Of a stretch of DNA of 64,000 nucleotides, positions 26,503 through 35,400 are shown piece after piece. Origin of the DNA: Erysipelotrichaceae bacterium (lineage in GTDB: Bacteria; Bacillota_I; Bacilli_A; Erysipelotrichales; Erysipelotrichaceae). The first letter of the stretch is position 1. Each line of letters begins with the position of its first letter. Below the pieces are notes generated by a model. The model saw nothing but the letters and a program-made list of their open reading frames with translations, was not told the origin of the DNA and ran no database searches. A program made the translations under genes and the position numbers. The stretch lies in assembly GCA_017405675.1 (NCBI GenBank), contig JAFRAB010000012.1, positions 1-64,000 of the forward strand. Direction: 5' to 3'.

Positions 26503-26811
26503 TTAATCTTCCAGTGCCTGTAACAGGAAAATAACCGGTCGGCAGCCGTCATTACAGCTGATCACGGCTGAGTTTTTGTCTGTCATCCAGTCCTTAAGGA
26601 AATCCGAACCGCCATGAGACAAGGCAAACACAAAACTGTGCATGCTCTGCCAGGCGCTTTCACATAAACCTTCAGGCTTTTCCCAGCCATTGGAAATAAA
26701 TACCTGTCCTTCTTTGTGCAGTTCACATAAGCCTAATCCTTTAACCCGGTATTTCCCCGCAATATCCCGGTTAAAGGTTCTTTTCAATACGGTGATTCTG
26801 ACTCTTTTCAT
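26503..26811 (-). CDS. TIGR04076 family protein
   Basis: This 102-residue protein of unknown function shows the family pattern: an N-terminal VRITVLKRTF strand, CELHKEGQ, a W-containing middle and a C-terminal CNDGCRPVIF motif with conserved cysteines. Family members are small and soluble; no activity is established. It is the third gene of a tight unit (3-nt gaps) after the flavin reductase and DNPH1-like genes. Confidence 0.72.
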   Translation of the reverse strand: MKRVRITVLKRTFNRDIAGKYRVKGLGLCELHKEGQVFISNGWEKPEGLCESAWQSMHSFVFALSHGGSDFLKDWMTDKNSAVISCNDGCRPVIFLLQALED

Positions 26812-26813
26812 AA

Positions 26814-27227
26814 TTATTTCAGTATTTCATCCAGATAACCGCATATTTCCTCAAATGTCTCATAGGAATGAATCTGGAAATAATCATCACCCTTGATCAT
26901 GGCTGATAATTCACTGATTGAATGTCTGTAGAATACATAACACGGCTTACCCAGCTTTTCCGCAAACGCCAGCTCATAGCCCACTCCTAAGGAAGGACGT
27001 GTGCATTCAGCTATGACCAGATCGCATTCCCTAAGCCAGTTTGTATCCTGCACATAGATCCGGACATCCCTGTTATCAACACCTTCCAGGCTGTTCAGAG
27101 ACAGATCTCCAACATGTTCAGTTAATACAGTATCAGTCTCTTTGATATGGCTTATGATCCGTCTGTAAAGCCGCTCGTCCTGCCTGCCGCCTCTGATGCT
27201 GCCGGCAAAATACACTTTCTTTTTCAT
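26814..27227 (-). CDS. DNPH1/RCL-like 2'-deoxynucleoside 5'-monophosphate N-glycosidase
   Basis: The 137-residue sequence has the nucleoside 2-deoxyribosyltransferase fold and matches the DNPH1 pattern closely: FAGSIRGGRQDERLY at the N-terminus, TVLTEHVGD, then VQDTNWLRECDLVIAECTRPSLGVGYELAFA, with Asp and Glu in the expected catalytic places (Asp near 69, Glu near 93). DNPH1 cleaves the base from deoxynucleotides and cleans up modified ones such as hydroxymethyl-dUMP. That substrate is inferred; plain deoxyribosyltransferase activity is the alternative. It lies between a flavin reductase and a TIGR04076 protein. Confidence 0.78.
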   Translation of the reverse strand: MKKKVYFAGSIRGGRQDERLYRRIISHIKETDTVLTEHVGDLSLNSLEGVDNRDVRIYVQDTNWLRECDLVIAECTRPSLGVGYELAFAEKLGKPCYVFYRHSISELSAMIKGDDYFQIHSYETFEEICGYLDEILK

Positions 27228-27229
27228 GA

Positions 27230-27778
27230 TTACTTAAGTGCCATCCCGTCACTGAAGGCTTTGCCCACTACTTCACCGATGACACGGTAAGCGTTAAGAC
27301 TGGAGTCAAAAGAAATGATACCGGCTTTGCCGAAATCGATCTTTCCATCTTCAGTCAGTACCTCTTCATCAACTACCATGCCCACGATCCTGGCCTGCAG
27401 GATCTCATCCTCATACTTAACGACCTGGCATTCCATGGTGATCGGATATTCTTCAAATATCGGAGCATTGACCTTTTCACTTCTTACGGCATGGAAACCG
27501 GCTTTGGCGATCTTGTCGGCTTTTCGGCCGCTTTCGATACCGAAATAGTCAGAGGCAACTAAAGTATCCTTTGTCGCAAAGGCTACAGTCAGTTCTCCGG
27601 TAAGGGCAAAGTTGTCAGTTGTCTTGTGTGAAGATAATGAGATGAAGATCTCATTGGTATCACACTGTCCGCCCCAGGCGGCATTCATCAGATTAGGCTT
27701 GCCGTTTTCATCATAGGTACCTATCATCAGAACAGGTAACGGGGCAAACTTCATGGCTCCGGTAATTGCTTTTTTCAT
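27230..27778 (-). CDS. Flavin reductase family protein (FMN-binding split barrel)
   Basis: This 182-residue protein is of the flavin reductase-like/FMN-binding family: PLPVLMIGTYDENGKPNLMNAAWGG opens the flavin site, followed by ISLSSHKTTDN and FGIESGRKADK. Members reduce flavin or other small electron acceptors with NAD(P)H; the partner is unknown. It is the first gene of a three-gene unit. A promoter at 27875-27903 and a long leader containing a GC-rich hairpin lie upstream. A GAGAGGAG ribosome site precedes the ATG. Confidence 0.87.
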   Translation of the reverse strand: MKKAITGAMKFAPLPVLMIGTYDENGKPNLMNAAWGGQCDTNEIFISLSSHKTTDNFALTGELTVAFATKDTLVASDYFGIESGRKADKIAKAGFHAVRSEKVNAPIFEEYPITMECQVVKYEDEILQARIVGMVVDEEVLTEDGKIDFGKAGIISFDSSLNAYRVIGEVVGKAFSDGMALK

Positions 27779-27807
27779 ATTTTTCTCCTCTCATCTGCCG
27801 TAAATAA

Positions 27808-27831
27808 AGCGGCAGTCAGAATACTGCCGCT
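27808..27831 (-). terminator. GC-rich hairpin upstream of the flavin reductase gene (terminator or attenuator)
   Basis: AGCGGCAGT (27808-27816) pairs with ACTGCCGCT (27823-27831). On the minus strand it is followed by TTATTTA. It stands downstream of the sigma-factor gene and also downstream of the promoter at 27875-27903. It could therefore end the sigma transcript or act within the flavin reductase leader. Confidence 0.6.
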
Positions 27832-27874
27832 ATAAAATTATTGTCCTGCGGCTGTTACTCTTTTTCCTAACTAA

Positions 27875-27903
27875 ATTGTAACATCCGAACGGACGGTTTG
27901 TAA
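27875..27903 (-). promoter_or_regulatory. Promoter of the flavin reductase unit
   Basis: On the minus strand TTACAA (27898-27903) and TACAAT (27875-27880) are spaced by 17 bp. The spacer contains CCGTCCGTTCGG, a small inverted repeat that could be an operator. Confidence 0.5.
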
Positions 27904-27914
27904 CAGGATTACTC

Positions 27915-29156
27915 TCAGAGAATGTAATCCGTTATGCAGTCATACCAGTGATAACATACGGTGCCGTTAATGATGATGCTTTCGTTGTCTTTCAGCTTTT
28001 CATCGAGTATCTCTTCAAAATGGTTGTAATTCCATCTCCAGTTTGCCTTGTTGAATCTTCTCCACAGGACTGTCCTGCCATTACGGTCAATATACTGTTC
28101 AGTCATGGCATTTTCATCATATGTACCTAAATCCATCAGGCAGACCGTATCATAGGTCTTACCGTTAATGGTGACTTCATATCTGCCGACAATATCCATT
28201 AACCTGTCTTTGTCATTATATTCAATGACATTGCCTTTTCTGACTATTGTTCCCTTACAGACCAGATTGGTTTCATTGCCGATATTATCAGGTCCGAATC
28301 CCCAGTTATTCAGAAATGCATCCCCGTCCAGGAAAGTAAACAGCTTTTCAACCCCGTCGGCATAGTGCGCTTCAGCCAGATAACGGCAATGGCTGTCAGT
28401 AAGCTGAGCAACAAACTTTCTTTCCGTTTTCTGCCTGCCCTGTTTTTCAACAGCGTCAATCTTCACACCTCTGATCCCATGGATCTCAGCTTCACCGTGA
28501 CACTTCATCTCCACTTCTTCCGTCAGTGTTTTTTCCGGGAAATCGTAGATACCCCATCTGATTTTGTTTCCTTCTCTTGGAATAAGGAACCAGCCCATCA
28601 GTTCTTCCCACTTAACTTCAAAAGGCTTTTCATTTTTCTCTGTAATTGTATATTCAAATATCTTTTCCGGTAACTTTTTCATCTTGATCTCCTCCTTGGG
28701 ATACTCTTCCTCAAATCTCTTTCGGGCTTTGAAGATCCTGCTTTTGACTGTTCCAACCGGTATGCCCAGTTTTTCCGCAATGTCTTTCTGCGGCAGGTCA
28801 TGCCAGTAATACAGATAAAGGATCTTTCTGTCGTTGTCATCAAGCTTCTCCAGTGTATCGCTGACAGAACTGCGCACTGTTCTGTTTAACGATACTTCAT
28901 GAATCACTTCATCATCATAAGGTATTTCCAGGATCTCAGCCTTTTTGCGGTAATAGTCATTGACCTTATTGCGGGCAATGCTGATGAGCCACGGTTTAAA
29001 GGATTCCTCACTTTTGAGACTGTTAAAGGACCTGAAAGCCCGCACATATGTTTCCTGCAGGATATCCTCGGCATCCTCTTTTGAAGACACCTTGTACTTA
29101 ACATATGTTTCAGCTGAACTGATGTGCTGATGAAGTAATTCCTCAAAATCTCTCAT
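27915..29156 (-). CDS. ECF-type sigma factor with a 250-residue C-terminal extension
   Basis: Residues 1 to about 155 are a group 4 sigma factor. Region 2 is EDAEDILQETYVRAFRSF with FKPWLISIARNKVNDYYR. Region 4 is LDDNDRKILYLYYWHDLPQKDIAEKLGIPVGTVKSRIFKARK, with a helix-turn-helix. Residues about 160-413 form a soluble, Trp-rich beta-type domain that I do not recognise. The ATG at 29156 has AAGGGG 6 nt before it. No anti-sigma gene adjoins, so the extra domain may sense the signal or hold the sigma part inactive; this is inference. Target promoters cannot be deduced. Confidence 0.85.
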   Translation of the reverse strand: MRDFEELLHQHISSAETYVKYKVSSKEDAEDILQETYVRAFRSFNSLKSEESFKPWLISIARNKVNDYYRKKAEILEIPYDDEVIHEVSLNRTVRSSVSDTLEKLDDNDRKILYLYYWHDLPQKDIAEKLGIPVGTVKSRIFKARKRFEEEYPKEEIKMKKLPEKIFEYTITEKNEKPFEVKWEELMGWFLIPREGNKIRWGIYDFPEKTLTEEVEMKCHGEAEIHGIRGVKIDAVEKQGRQKTERKFVAQLTDSHCRYLAEAHYADGVEKLFTFLDGDAFLNNWGFGPDNIGNETNLVCKGTIVRKGNVIEYNDKDRLMDIVGRYEVTINGKTYDTVCLMDLGTYDENAMTEQYIDRNGRTVLWRRFNKANWRWNYNHFEEILDEKLKDNESIIINGTVCYHWYDCITDYIL

Positions 29157-29306
29157 ATGTATCCCCTTCACCTATACAGTCGTAAAAAAGCATAAAAAGG
29201 TTCATTTTCAATTTATCATAAAAATGAAGTCATTTTATTCACTATAATCCGTTTTGTGCTAGAATATATATACAAAAGAAGCCCCTGAGGATAAGAGGTA
29301 ATTATA

Positions 29307-29873
29307 ATGAAAAACAAATACGTTATAACCAGACGCGAAAATGTCCGGTATGTTAAGGAACGCCTTGACACTCTCATTTCAAACGCTCTGCATCTTTCCC
29401 GTTACAGTGAGGATGATCCTTTGAGAAGCATCGCTGAAAATAATTTTCAAGCGGCTTTTGATTACATAATGAATTCTCCTGAAATAGATAATGATTACCA
29501 CTGTCTTCTGGAACTTCATACTATTCTGATGGACGGTCTTAACGAGGAAATTGTCGCAACTCTTACCGACGAGCAGATTGCCGAACTCGAAGCCATGCTC
29601 AATCAGCCGGCTAAGGCCAATGTGGAAATTGCCATCGATGTCATGTTATACATCCTGGACAGAAGACTGTTCAGGGACGGTGACGTCCGTGTCGCCATCA
29701 TGTTTGCCAACAAGTTCATGATCGACCACGGCTGCGGCATCATAACGGTCTTCAGAGGCAAGGCCGATACCTTCCGTCAGCTTTACAAAGCCTATCGTGA
29801 AGAAAAGACGGACGAGTTCAAGAACTGGATCTACAAGTATTGTGTCAGAGGTCCGAAAGTTGAATATCAGTAA
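29307..29873 (+). CDS. Fic-fold protein with a degenerate active-site motif
   Basis: The 188-residue, mostly helical protein follows the Fic layout: LLELHTILMDGL near residue 70, then the active-site region RLFRDGDVRVAI, then FANKFMIDHGCGIITV. Compared with HxFx(D/E)GNGRxxR, the catalytic His is Arg120, the GNG is G125-D126-V127 and the last Arg is missing, while Phe122, Asp124, Gly125 and Arg128 remain. It should not be able to AMPylate. It may be a binding or regulatory relic. The family call rests on pattern recognition only. An AAGAGG ribosome site is present; the gene stands alone upstream of the secreted protein/MscS unit. Confidence 0.6.
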   Translation: MKNKYVITRRENVRYVKERLDTLISNALHLSRYSEDDPLRSIAENNFQAAFDYIMNSPEIDNDYHCLLELHTILMDGLNEEIVATLTDEQIAELEAMLNQPAKANVEIAIDVMLYILDRRLFRDGDVRVAIMFANKFMIDHGCGIITVFRGKADTFRQLYKAYREEKTDEFKNWIYKYCVRGPKVEYQ

Positions 29874-29962
29874 GCGGTTGAAATAAACCGCTTTTATTGT
29901 GCAACAATGTATTTCATATTAGAATAATATATTATAATAATTGCATAGGGGACATTCATACA

Positions 29963-30676
29963 ATGAAACATGTAACCACCGTTATCTTTCTGGTAATTGC
30001 TATTTTCATTACCTGCGGCGTAAATACGGCACAGGCTTTCAGCATGTCTGACACTGAGGAAACACTGCCTGAACCTCAGGAGCAACAGCAGTACAATGTC
30101 TCCGGCTCCATAACGGTCATAACGACCCAGAACTGCTGGATCAGCAATAACCCCGAAGAACTGAACTGGATCGTTGAGGTTCCCGGTGTACCTACTGAAG
30201 TATATGTCATTGACCAGCATGCTCAGGAAGAGATCAGTCACATGGAAACCATATACCATCCGGCTGAAACACATCAGGAAGCCGTCTGGAGCACCAGGAC
30301 AAAAAGTACAGTTTACTATTATGGTCCTGAAAATGCATATGACGGCGTACTGTCAACCGTTTTATATAATATGACTGAAGAACAGGTAATGAATTATGCT
30401 GAACAGCATGACTGGGACATTACTGAAATGACTGAGCCGGTTATGGAACAGTACATCTCCGGATACAGAACTGTCACTGACAGAGCAGCCTGGTCAGAAG
30501 AAGTAAAAGTAATTGATCAGCCTCAGCTGGAGGAAATCGGGCATTATGAAACCCAGATCATTGGAGAGATCGGACACTATGAAAACAAGTTTGAGATCCC
30601 TCCGGGACAGGGAAACGGGCATTTTGAATCCAGAATAACAATGGATATTAAGATATACGAAAAGGTGGAGGAATAA
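29963..30676 (+). CDS. Secreted protein with GHYE-type repeats, 237 aa
   Basis: The ATG at 29963 is preferred over an upstream in-frame ATG because it gives a standard signal peptide (about residues 1-25, ending TAQA) with AGGGG upstream. The mature part is hydrophilic. It has DRAAWSEEVKV and near the C-terminus repeats of the form IGHYExxI (EEIGHYETQI, GEIGHYENKF, GNGHFESRI), a pattern also seen in surface proteins of Gram-positives with VVDxAAWxE repeats. No sorting signal is present. It lies 4 nt from the MscS gene and is probably cotranscribed with it. Confidence 0.65.
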   Translation: MKHVTTVIFLVIAIFITCGVNTAQAFSMSDTEETLPEPQEQQQYNVSGSITVITTQNCWISNNPEELNWIVEVPGVPTEVYVIDQHAQEEISHMETIYHPAETHQEAVWSTRTKSTVYYYGPENAYDGVLSTVLYNMTEEQVMNYAEQHDWDITEMTEPVMEQYISGYRTVTDRAAWSEEVKVIDQPQLEEIGHYETQIIGEIGHYENKFEIPPGQGNGHFESRITMDIKIYEKVEE

Positions 30677-30680
30677 TTTT

Positions 30681-31469
30681 ATGAAAGAACTGAAAAAGGT
30701 AATCGTATCACTGGTCTTTCTGGCTGTCTGTTTTTTCCGGGCCAAATCAATAGGTTTCGGCTTTGAAGAACTGATTGCCAACGTCAACATTAACCTGGAA
30801 GCTGTCATCAAGGTTGCACTTATCATAGCCTTCCTGAGTGTTGTCAAGTATCTGCTCAAACTGCTGGTCAGCCTCATCAGATTTGAATGGGCTGCCACAT
30901 TTGTAACGATCACGCTGAGCGCCATTGACTACATCACCCTGATATTAATGGTGGTATGGTCATTAAGATTATTAGGAGCTGACATCAACGGTATCATCGC
31001 CGGCTTGGGAATCCTGGCTCTGATCATCGGTACCAGTGCTGAAGGCCTGATCGAAGACATGTTAACAGGCATCTTCATGCTGTTTGAAAGAGAATTCAAG
31101 GTCGGAGACATCATTGAAGTTGACGGTTTCCTGGGTAAAGTCACCGAAATCGGAATCAGAACCACTACCCTGATCGATGGTGCCGGAAACATCAAGATCT
31201 TCAATAACAGCTCCATGAAGGATATCCTCAACAGATCAGCTCACCGGTCCGTAGCCGTGGTAGATATCACTCTGCCTGCCGATACTGATCTGGAACAGGT
31301 AACGGATGCTGATTACGGTGATATCAAATGCCTTGGTTTACAGGAGATCGGCTCTGACGAAGTATCGATCCGTTTCATCAAGGAGACTCCGGAAGCTGAA
31401 CTGTATGACACGATCCGCGACATGAATGTCGTCATTTTAAAGAAACTGAGAGAACTGGGCTTAAGATAA
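30681..31469 (+). CDS. Small mechanosensitive ion channel, MscS family
   Basis: This 262-residue protein has four predicted membrane segments (the first near residues 5-22). The pore helix is GIIAGLGILALIIGTSAEGLIEDMLTGIFMLFE near residues 108-140. The beta domain follows with FKVGDIIEVDGFLGKVTEIGIRTTTLIDGAGNIKIFNNS. MscS channels open under membrane tension to release solutes on osmotic downshock. The gene has a GGAGG ribosome site inside the end of the preceding gene and is followed by another envelope gene after 3 nt. The three likely form a turgor or envelope unit. Confidence 0.93.
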   Translation: MKELKKVIVSLVFLAVCFFRAKSIGFGFEELIANVNINLEAVIKVALIIAFLSVVKYLLKLLVSLIRFEWAATFVTITLSAIDYITLILMVVWSLRLLGADINGIIAGLGILALIIGTSAEGLIEDMLTGIFMLFEREFKVGDIIEVDGFLGKVTEIGIRTTTLIDGAGNIKIFNNSSMKDILNRSAHRSVAVVDITLPADTDLEQVTDADYGDIKCLGLQEIGSDEVSIRFIKETPEAELYDTIRDMNVVILKKLRELGLR

Positions 31470-31472
31470 AAG

Positions 31473-32372
31473 ATGAATAATGAGTTCTATCCGATACCGG
31501 ACGAATTCAACCTTGGCTATAAGCCATCAAAACGTCTGGTCGAAAAAAGAAAGAAAAGAAAATGGAAGCTGGCCCGTAAGCTGAAGGTATTGTTAACTTC
31601 CACCTTGTTAGTAATGCCTTTGACAATAAATATCGGTTTATGGGATATCCGTTCTTTTGAATTCGGCCCTGGAACTTATCAGTATGAAAACTATTATGCA
31701 CATTTTGAAGACGGCAGGGGCTGGTTCTTTGACGGAACATATTTCATTCCGATGTACTGGAATGAAACAGCCAACACCTATGACGCTGCCGGAGCATACC
31801 CTGAAACCATGGCAGCCAGTACGCTTGATACCAATTTCTATACGGTTAAGGCCAGCGGTGATATTGAGGTAACGGATACAGGAGTCATTCTTCTTAATCC
31901 ATTCACTCAGGAAAAGGAACTGTTTACACCAGCCGATGTAACCCTTAAGAACGGCTCAGCCATGGTCGAAGAAACTGATAACGGAAAGAACAAAGTCATC
32001 GATGTGACTTACATCGACAGTTACAACCGTAAAGGTCTCTCCTTCAACGGAAGCTGGGTCGGACAGTTCACACCTCAGTATTCATATCCTATGGCCTATG
32101 CCATCGGTATGGATTTCTCCGGTAATACTGCCGAAATTGCCCTGACAGATAATGTTGTACATGATATCATGACCTTCAGACTGAACTGGACCGTCAGTCG
32201 CTGTGTTCTGACTTTTAACGCCCGGAAAGAAGTTTACTACATGATTCCTGTTGAGGACGGCTGGAAAAACTTCTGGTATGACGATACCTTCTATGGAATT
32301 CTGTTCTTTACCGAGAAAGGCATGTATCTGGAAACCAACGTCTTCACTTCACAGATATTCACAAAGTACTGA
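31473..32372 (+). CDS. Hypothetical membrane-anchored protein, 299 aa
   Basis: A basic cytosolic N-terminus (about 35 residues, many K and R) is followed by one membrane helix (about 38-58) and an extracytoplasmic domain rich in aromatic residues and beta-strands. The family is not recognised. It follows the MscS gene by 3 nt and ends in the terminator at 32371-32402. It has no cysteine lipobox or cell-wall motif. Cotranscription with MscS suggests a role in the envelope, but nothing more can be supported. Confidence 0.7.
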   Translation: MNNEFYPIPDEFNLGYKPSKRLVEKRKKRKWKLARKLKVLLTSTLLVMPLTINIGLWDIRSFEFGPGTYQYENYYAHFEDGRGWFFDGTYFIPMYWNETANTYDAAGAYPETMAASTLDTNFYTVKASGDIEVTDTGVILLNPFTQEKELFTPADVTLKNGSAMVEETDNGKNKVIDVTYIDSYNRKGLSFNGSWVGQFTPQYSYPMAYAIGMDFSGNTAEIALTDNVVHDIMTFRLNWTVSRCVLTFNARKEVYYMIPVEDGWKNFWYDDTFYGILFFTEKGMYLETNVFTSQIFTKY

Positions 32373-32402
32373 TACTTCCTGCGATGGAAGTATCTTTTTT
32401 TT
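32371..32402 (+). terminator. Terminator of the secreted protein/MscS unit
   Basis: GATACTTCC (32371-32379) pairs with GGAAGTATC (32386-32394) and is followed by eight T residues. The stop codon of the 299-aa gene overlaps the base of the stem. Confidence 0.88.
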
Positions 32403-32437
32403 GTTAATATATTATTAAGGAATAAAGGTATAACAAT

Positions 32438-35400
32438 ATGGGAAAAGCACCGGTTAAGAAAGTAATGGCTGTCAGAAAATTCACTGACAGAGATGAGCCA
32501 AGAGAGGCTTTCAACAGAATATTTGAAGACGCACAGAGACATACTGATGAATTCAATATCATTTCATATTACGGTATTGGCGGTTTTGGAAAAACGAGAT
32601 TAATCAATGAACTGTCCAAACAACTGGATAAATACAATGCCGATAATGAAGATCTGAATAAGATCGCCCATGTTACCTATGACTTTTCCCGCGGTACGGA
32701 AAAGATGTTTGTTCTGGAAAAACTCAGAAACCTGTTAAAGAAACAGGGCTTATCTTTCCCTTATTCCGACGCTCTGGAAGCCACCTATAACATAAAGTGC
32801 GGCAACCCTGTCTATAAGACAGCCAGTGAAAAGGATCTGCTTGATAACCCGATGATTTCCATCGTGGCTGACTTTATTCCAGGCGCCAAGGGACTGTTAT
32901 CTTCCCTTAAAACCGGAAAAACCATCGTCGAGGAATCAACAAAGTATTATAAGAAGATCGAAAAACTCTGGAATGTCGACAAGAAGAATCTGGATAAGGA
33001 ACTTAAGGCCATCGGTCAGCTGGAAATCAACGAACTGGAAGACAAGGCATCTTATTACTTTGCCCAGGACATGATTCACAACACCGAAAGCGTTTCTGAC
33101 GAATTCCGCCTGCCGGTAGTAATATTCCTGGATACCTATGAAGAACTCGTTAATTCCTATAAAGCTGTCGACTTTGCCAATGCCTATGACATCTGGTTAA
33201 GAGATGACATCATCAAAACCATACCGGGTGTGCTGTGGGTAATCGGCGGACGTGAAAAACTGAAATGGGATGAGGAAGATGACTTCTGGGACGGTGTCGT
33301 TGACGAACATGAACTCGGCGATTTATCTAAAGCTGATTCCTTTGACTTCCTGCGTACAGCCGGCATACCGGAAGAACTGCTTGAAGACATTTACGGCGTA
33401 ACCGGCGGTACCCCATTATTCCTGGACCTGAATGTAACAACCTATTATGAATTACTGGCAGCTGGGAAAACAATCACAAAAGAATCATTTGGTTCTTCCA
33501 AGGAACAGGTTATCGAAAGATTCTTAAGATACATGGATCCTGCTGACCAGTACATTGCCAAACTGCTGGCAGTACTGGAAAACTGGAGCGATGAAGAGGC
33601 AGAGAGCATCGGCAAGGCTACCCTTCCGGTCTTCTACAAGGATGCCTATAAAGCTTTCATAGAACATACCATCATAATCAAGGATAACGACCAGAGATAC
33701 TACATGCATCAGCAGGTGCAGAAAGTCATCCTGGAAGCAGCCAAAGCCAATAATGCGGAAATGGTAAATCAGATCTACATTGAAAAAATAAAATATCTGA
33801 TGTCCAAAGACTATAAACAGATGAACATCAGTGAAAGATTTACCGTAGCTGACAAAATCGTAAGTGTGTTTGAAATGGCCGAATTTGACAATGATATATA
33901 TACTGAAATGTACAATAAGTGCAGCAGTTTATTTAGTTCATTCTATAAGGACGGTATATATACCCGCTTATATGAAATATACCGAAGGCTCAGTAAAACA
34001 GTAGATATGTCGTATCATTCAGCTTATTACATTTACCATAATTACCGGCTGGCCTGTGAGAACTATGCGTATTACCGTAATTCAACAGACCTCACATATG
34101 AAGGCCTGTCTGCAATCCACAACGCCCGTATGGCACTTTACAGCTGGCCTTACAGTGATCAGTTAGATAAGAATCATTTGGCCTGCCGTAATATCCAGGC
34201 TCATCTGCTGATAAATCTGGGTAAATTTGACGCGGCTAAGGAGCTTTTTGAAAAAAACTATCAGGAAGCGAGTGAGAAATATGGAAGTGACAGTTTTGAA
34301 GCCATGCAGCGGCATAATAACCTCGGTATAGTATATGACAAAATGGGTGATTATGAAGAAAGCCTGAAAATATATACAGATGTTTATAATACTGCCTGTA
34401 CTTCTTTAGGCTCTGATAATGTCTATACTCTGAAATCACTGAACAATATGGCCCTTGATAAATACAGGCTTAAAGACTATGATGCTGCTTTTGAAGACTA
34501 CAGCAGATCATATGTACTGAGCGAACGTAAATACGGTCTGAAGAAGAGAGATACCCTGACCTCTTTAAACGGCATGGCCAAGACTGAAGCTGCCAGAGGC
34601 AATTACAAAGAAGCTATTGAACTGTACGATAAGCTATATGAAAACAGCGAAGGAATTTACGAAGGAAACGATTATGCTTTTCTGATTTCTCTGGCATACG
34701 CATATAAAAATGACGGAAACAGAGATAAAGCCATGTCCACACTTTATGACCTGCAGAACATATACCGGAATTATTATGGAGAAAACCATATTCAGACCGC
34801 CCGCATAAGCAAGCTGATAAACGAACTGATTTCCAGTGAAGCACTTGATCAGATCAGAAAAACAGAAAGACCGCGTATTAAAGACAGTGCCACAATGTTT
34901 GATAAGGCTCAGCATTACGAAGCACTAAACGATTTGGAGACTGCGGCATCATGTTACAAGCAGCATTATGAAATGCTCAATACAGCAGATATGCTGACTG
35001 GGGAAACCTCAGAAGAAGCCATGGAAACGGCTGCCCTGCTTGGAGCCTGCTATTTCTGGATGGAAAAGTTCAGCGATGCCTTATACTATCATAAGCAGTA
35101 TTATGAACATTACCTTAAAACTGAAGGCTTGGCCAGTTCTAAAACCGTATTTGGTCTGTCCAATATCTGCAACTGTCTGGAATATGGAGGAAAATACGCA
35201 GAACTCGAGAAATATCAGCTGAAACTTCTGCAGCGGTATTCTTCGAATAAGAAGAAATTCTACAGAACCAAGTTCACCCTGGCATTTGCCTATCTGATGC
35301 AGGATAAGAAAGATGAATGTCTTGCAGAATTAAACGATATTTATGATAACCGTGAAATCATGATGGAAAACGCTGACAAGCCTAATGAATTTGAACGGCT

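Noticed and set aside
27779..27915. FMN riboswitch upstream of the flavin reductase gene
   Set aside because: The region lacks the conserved RFN-element segments and is too short for the aptamer.
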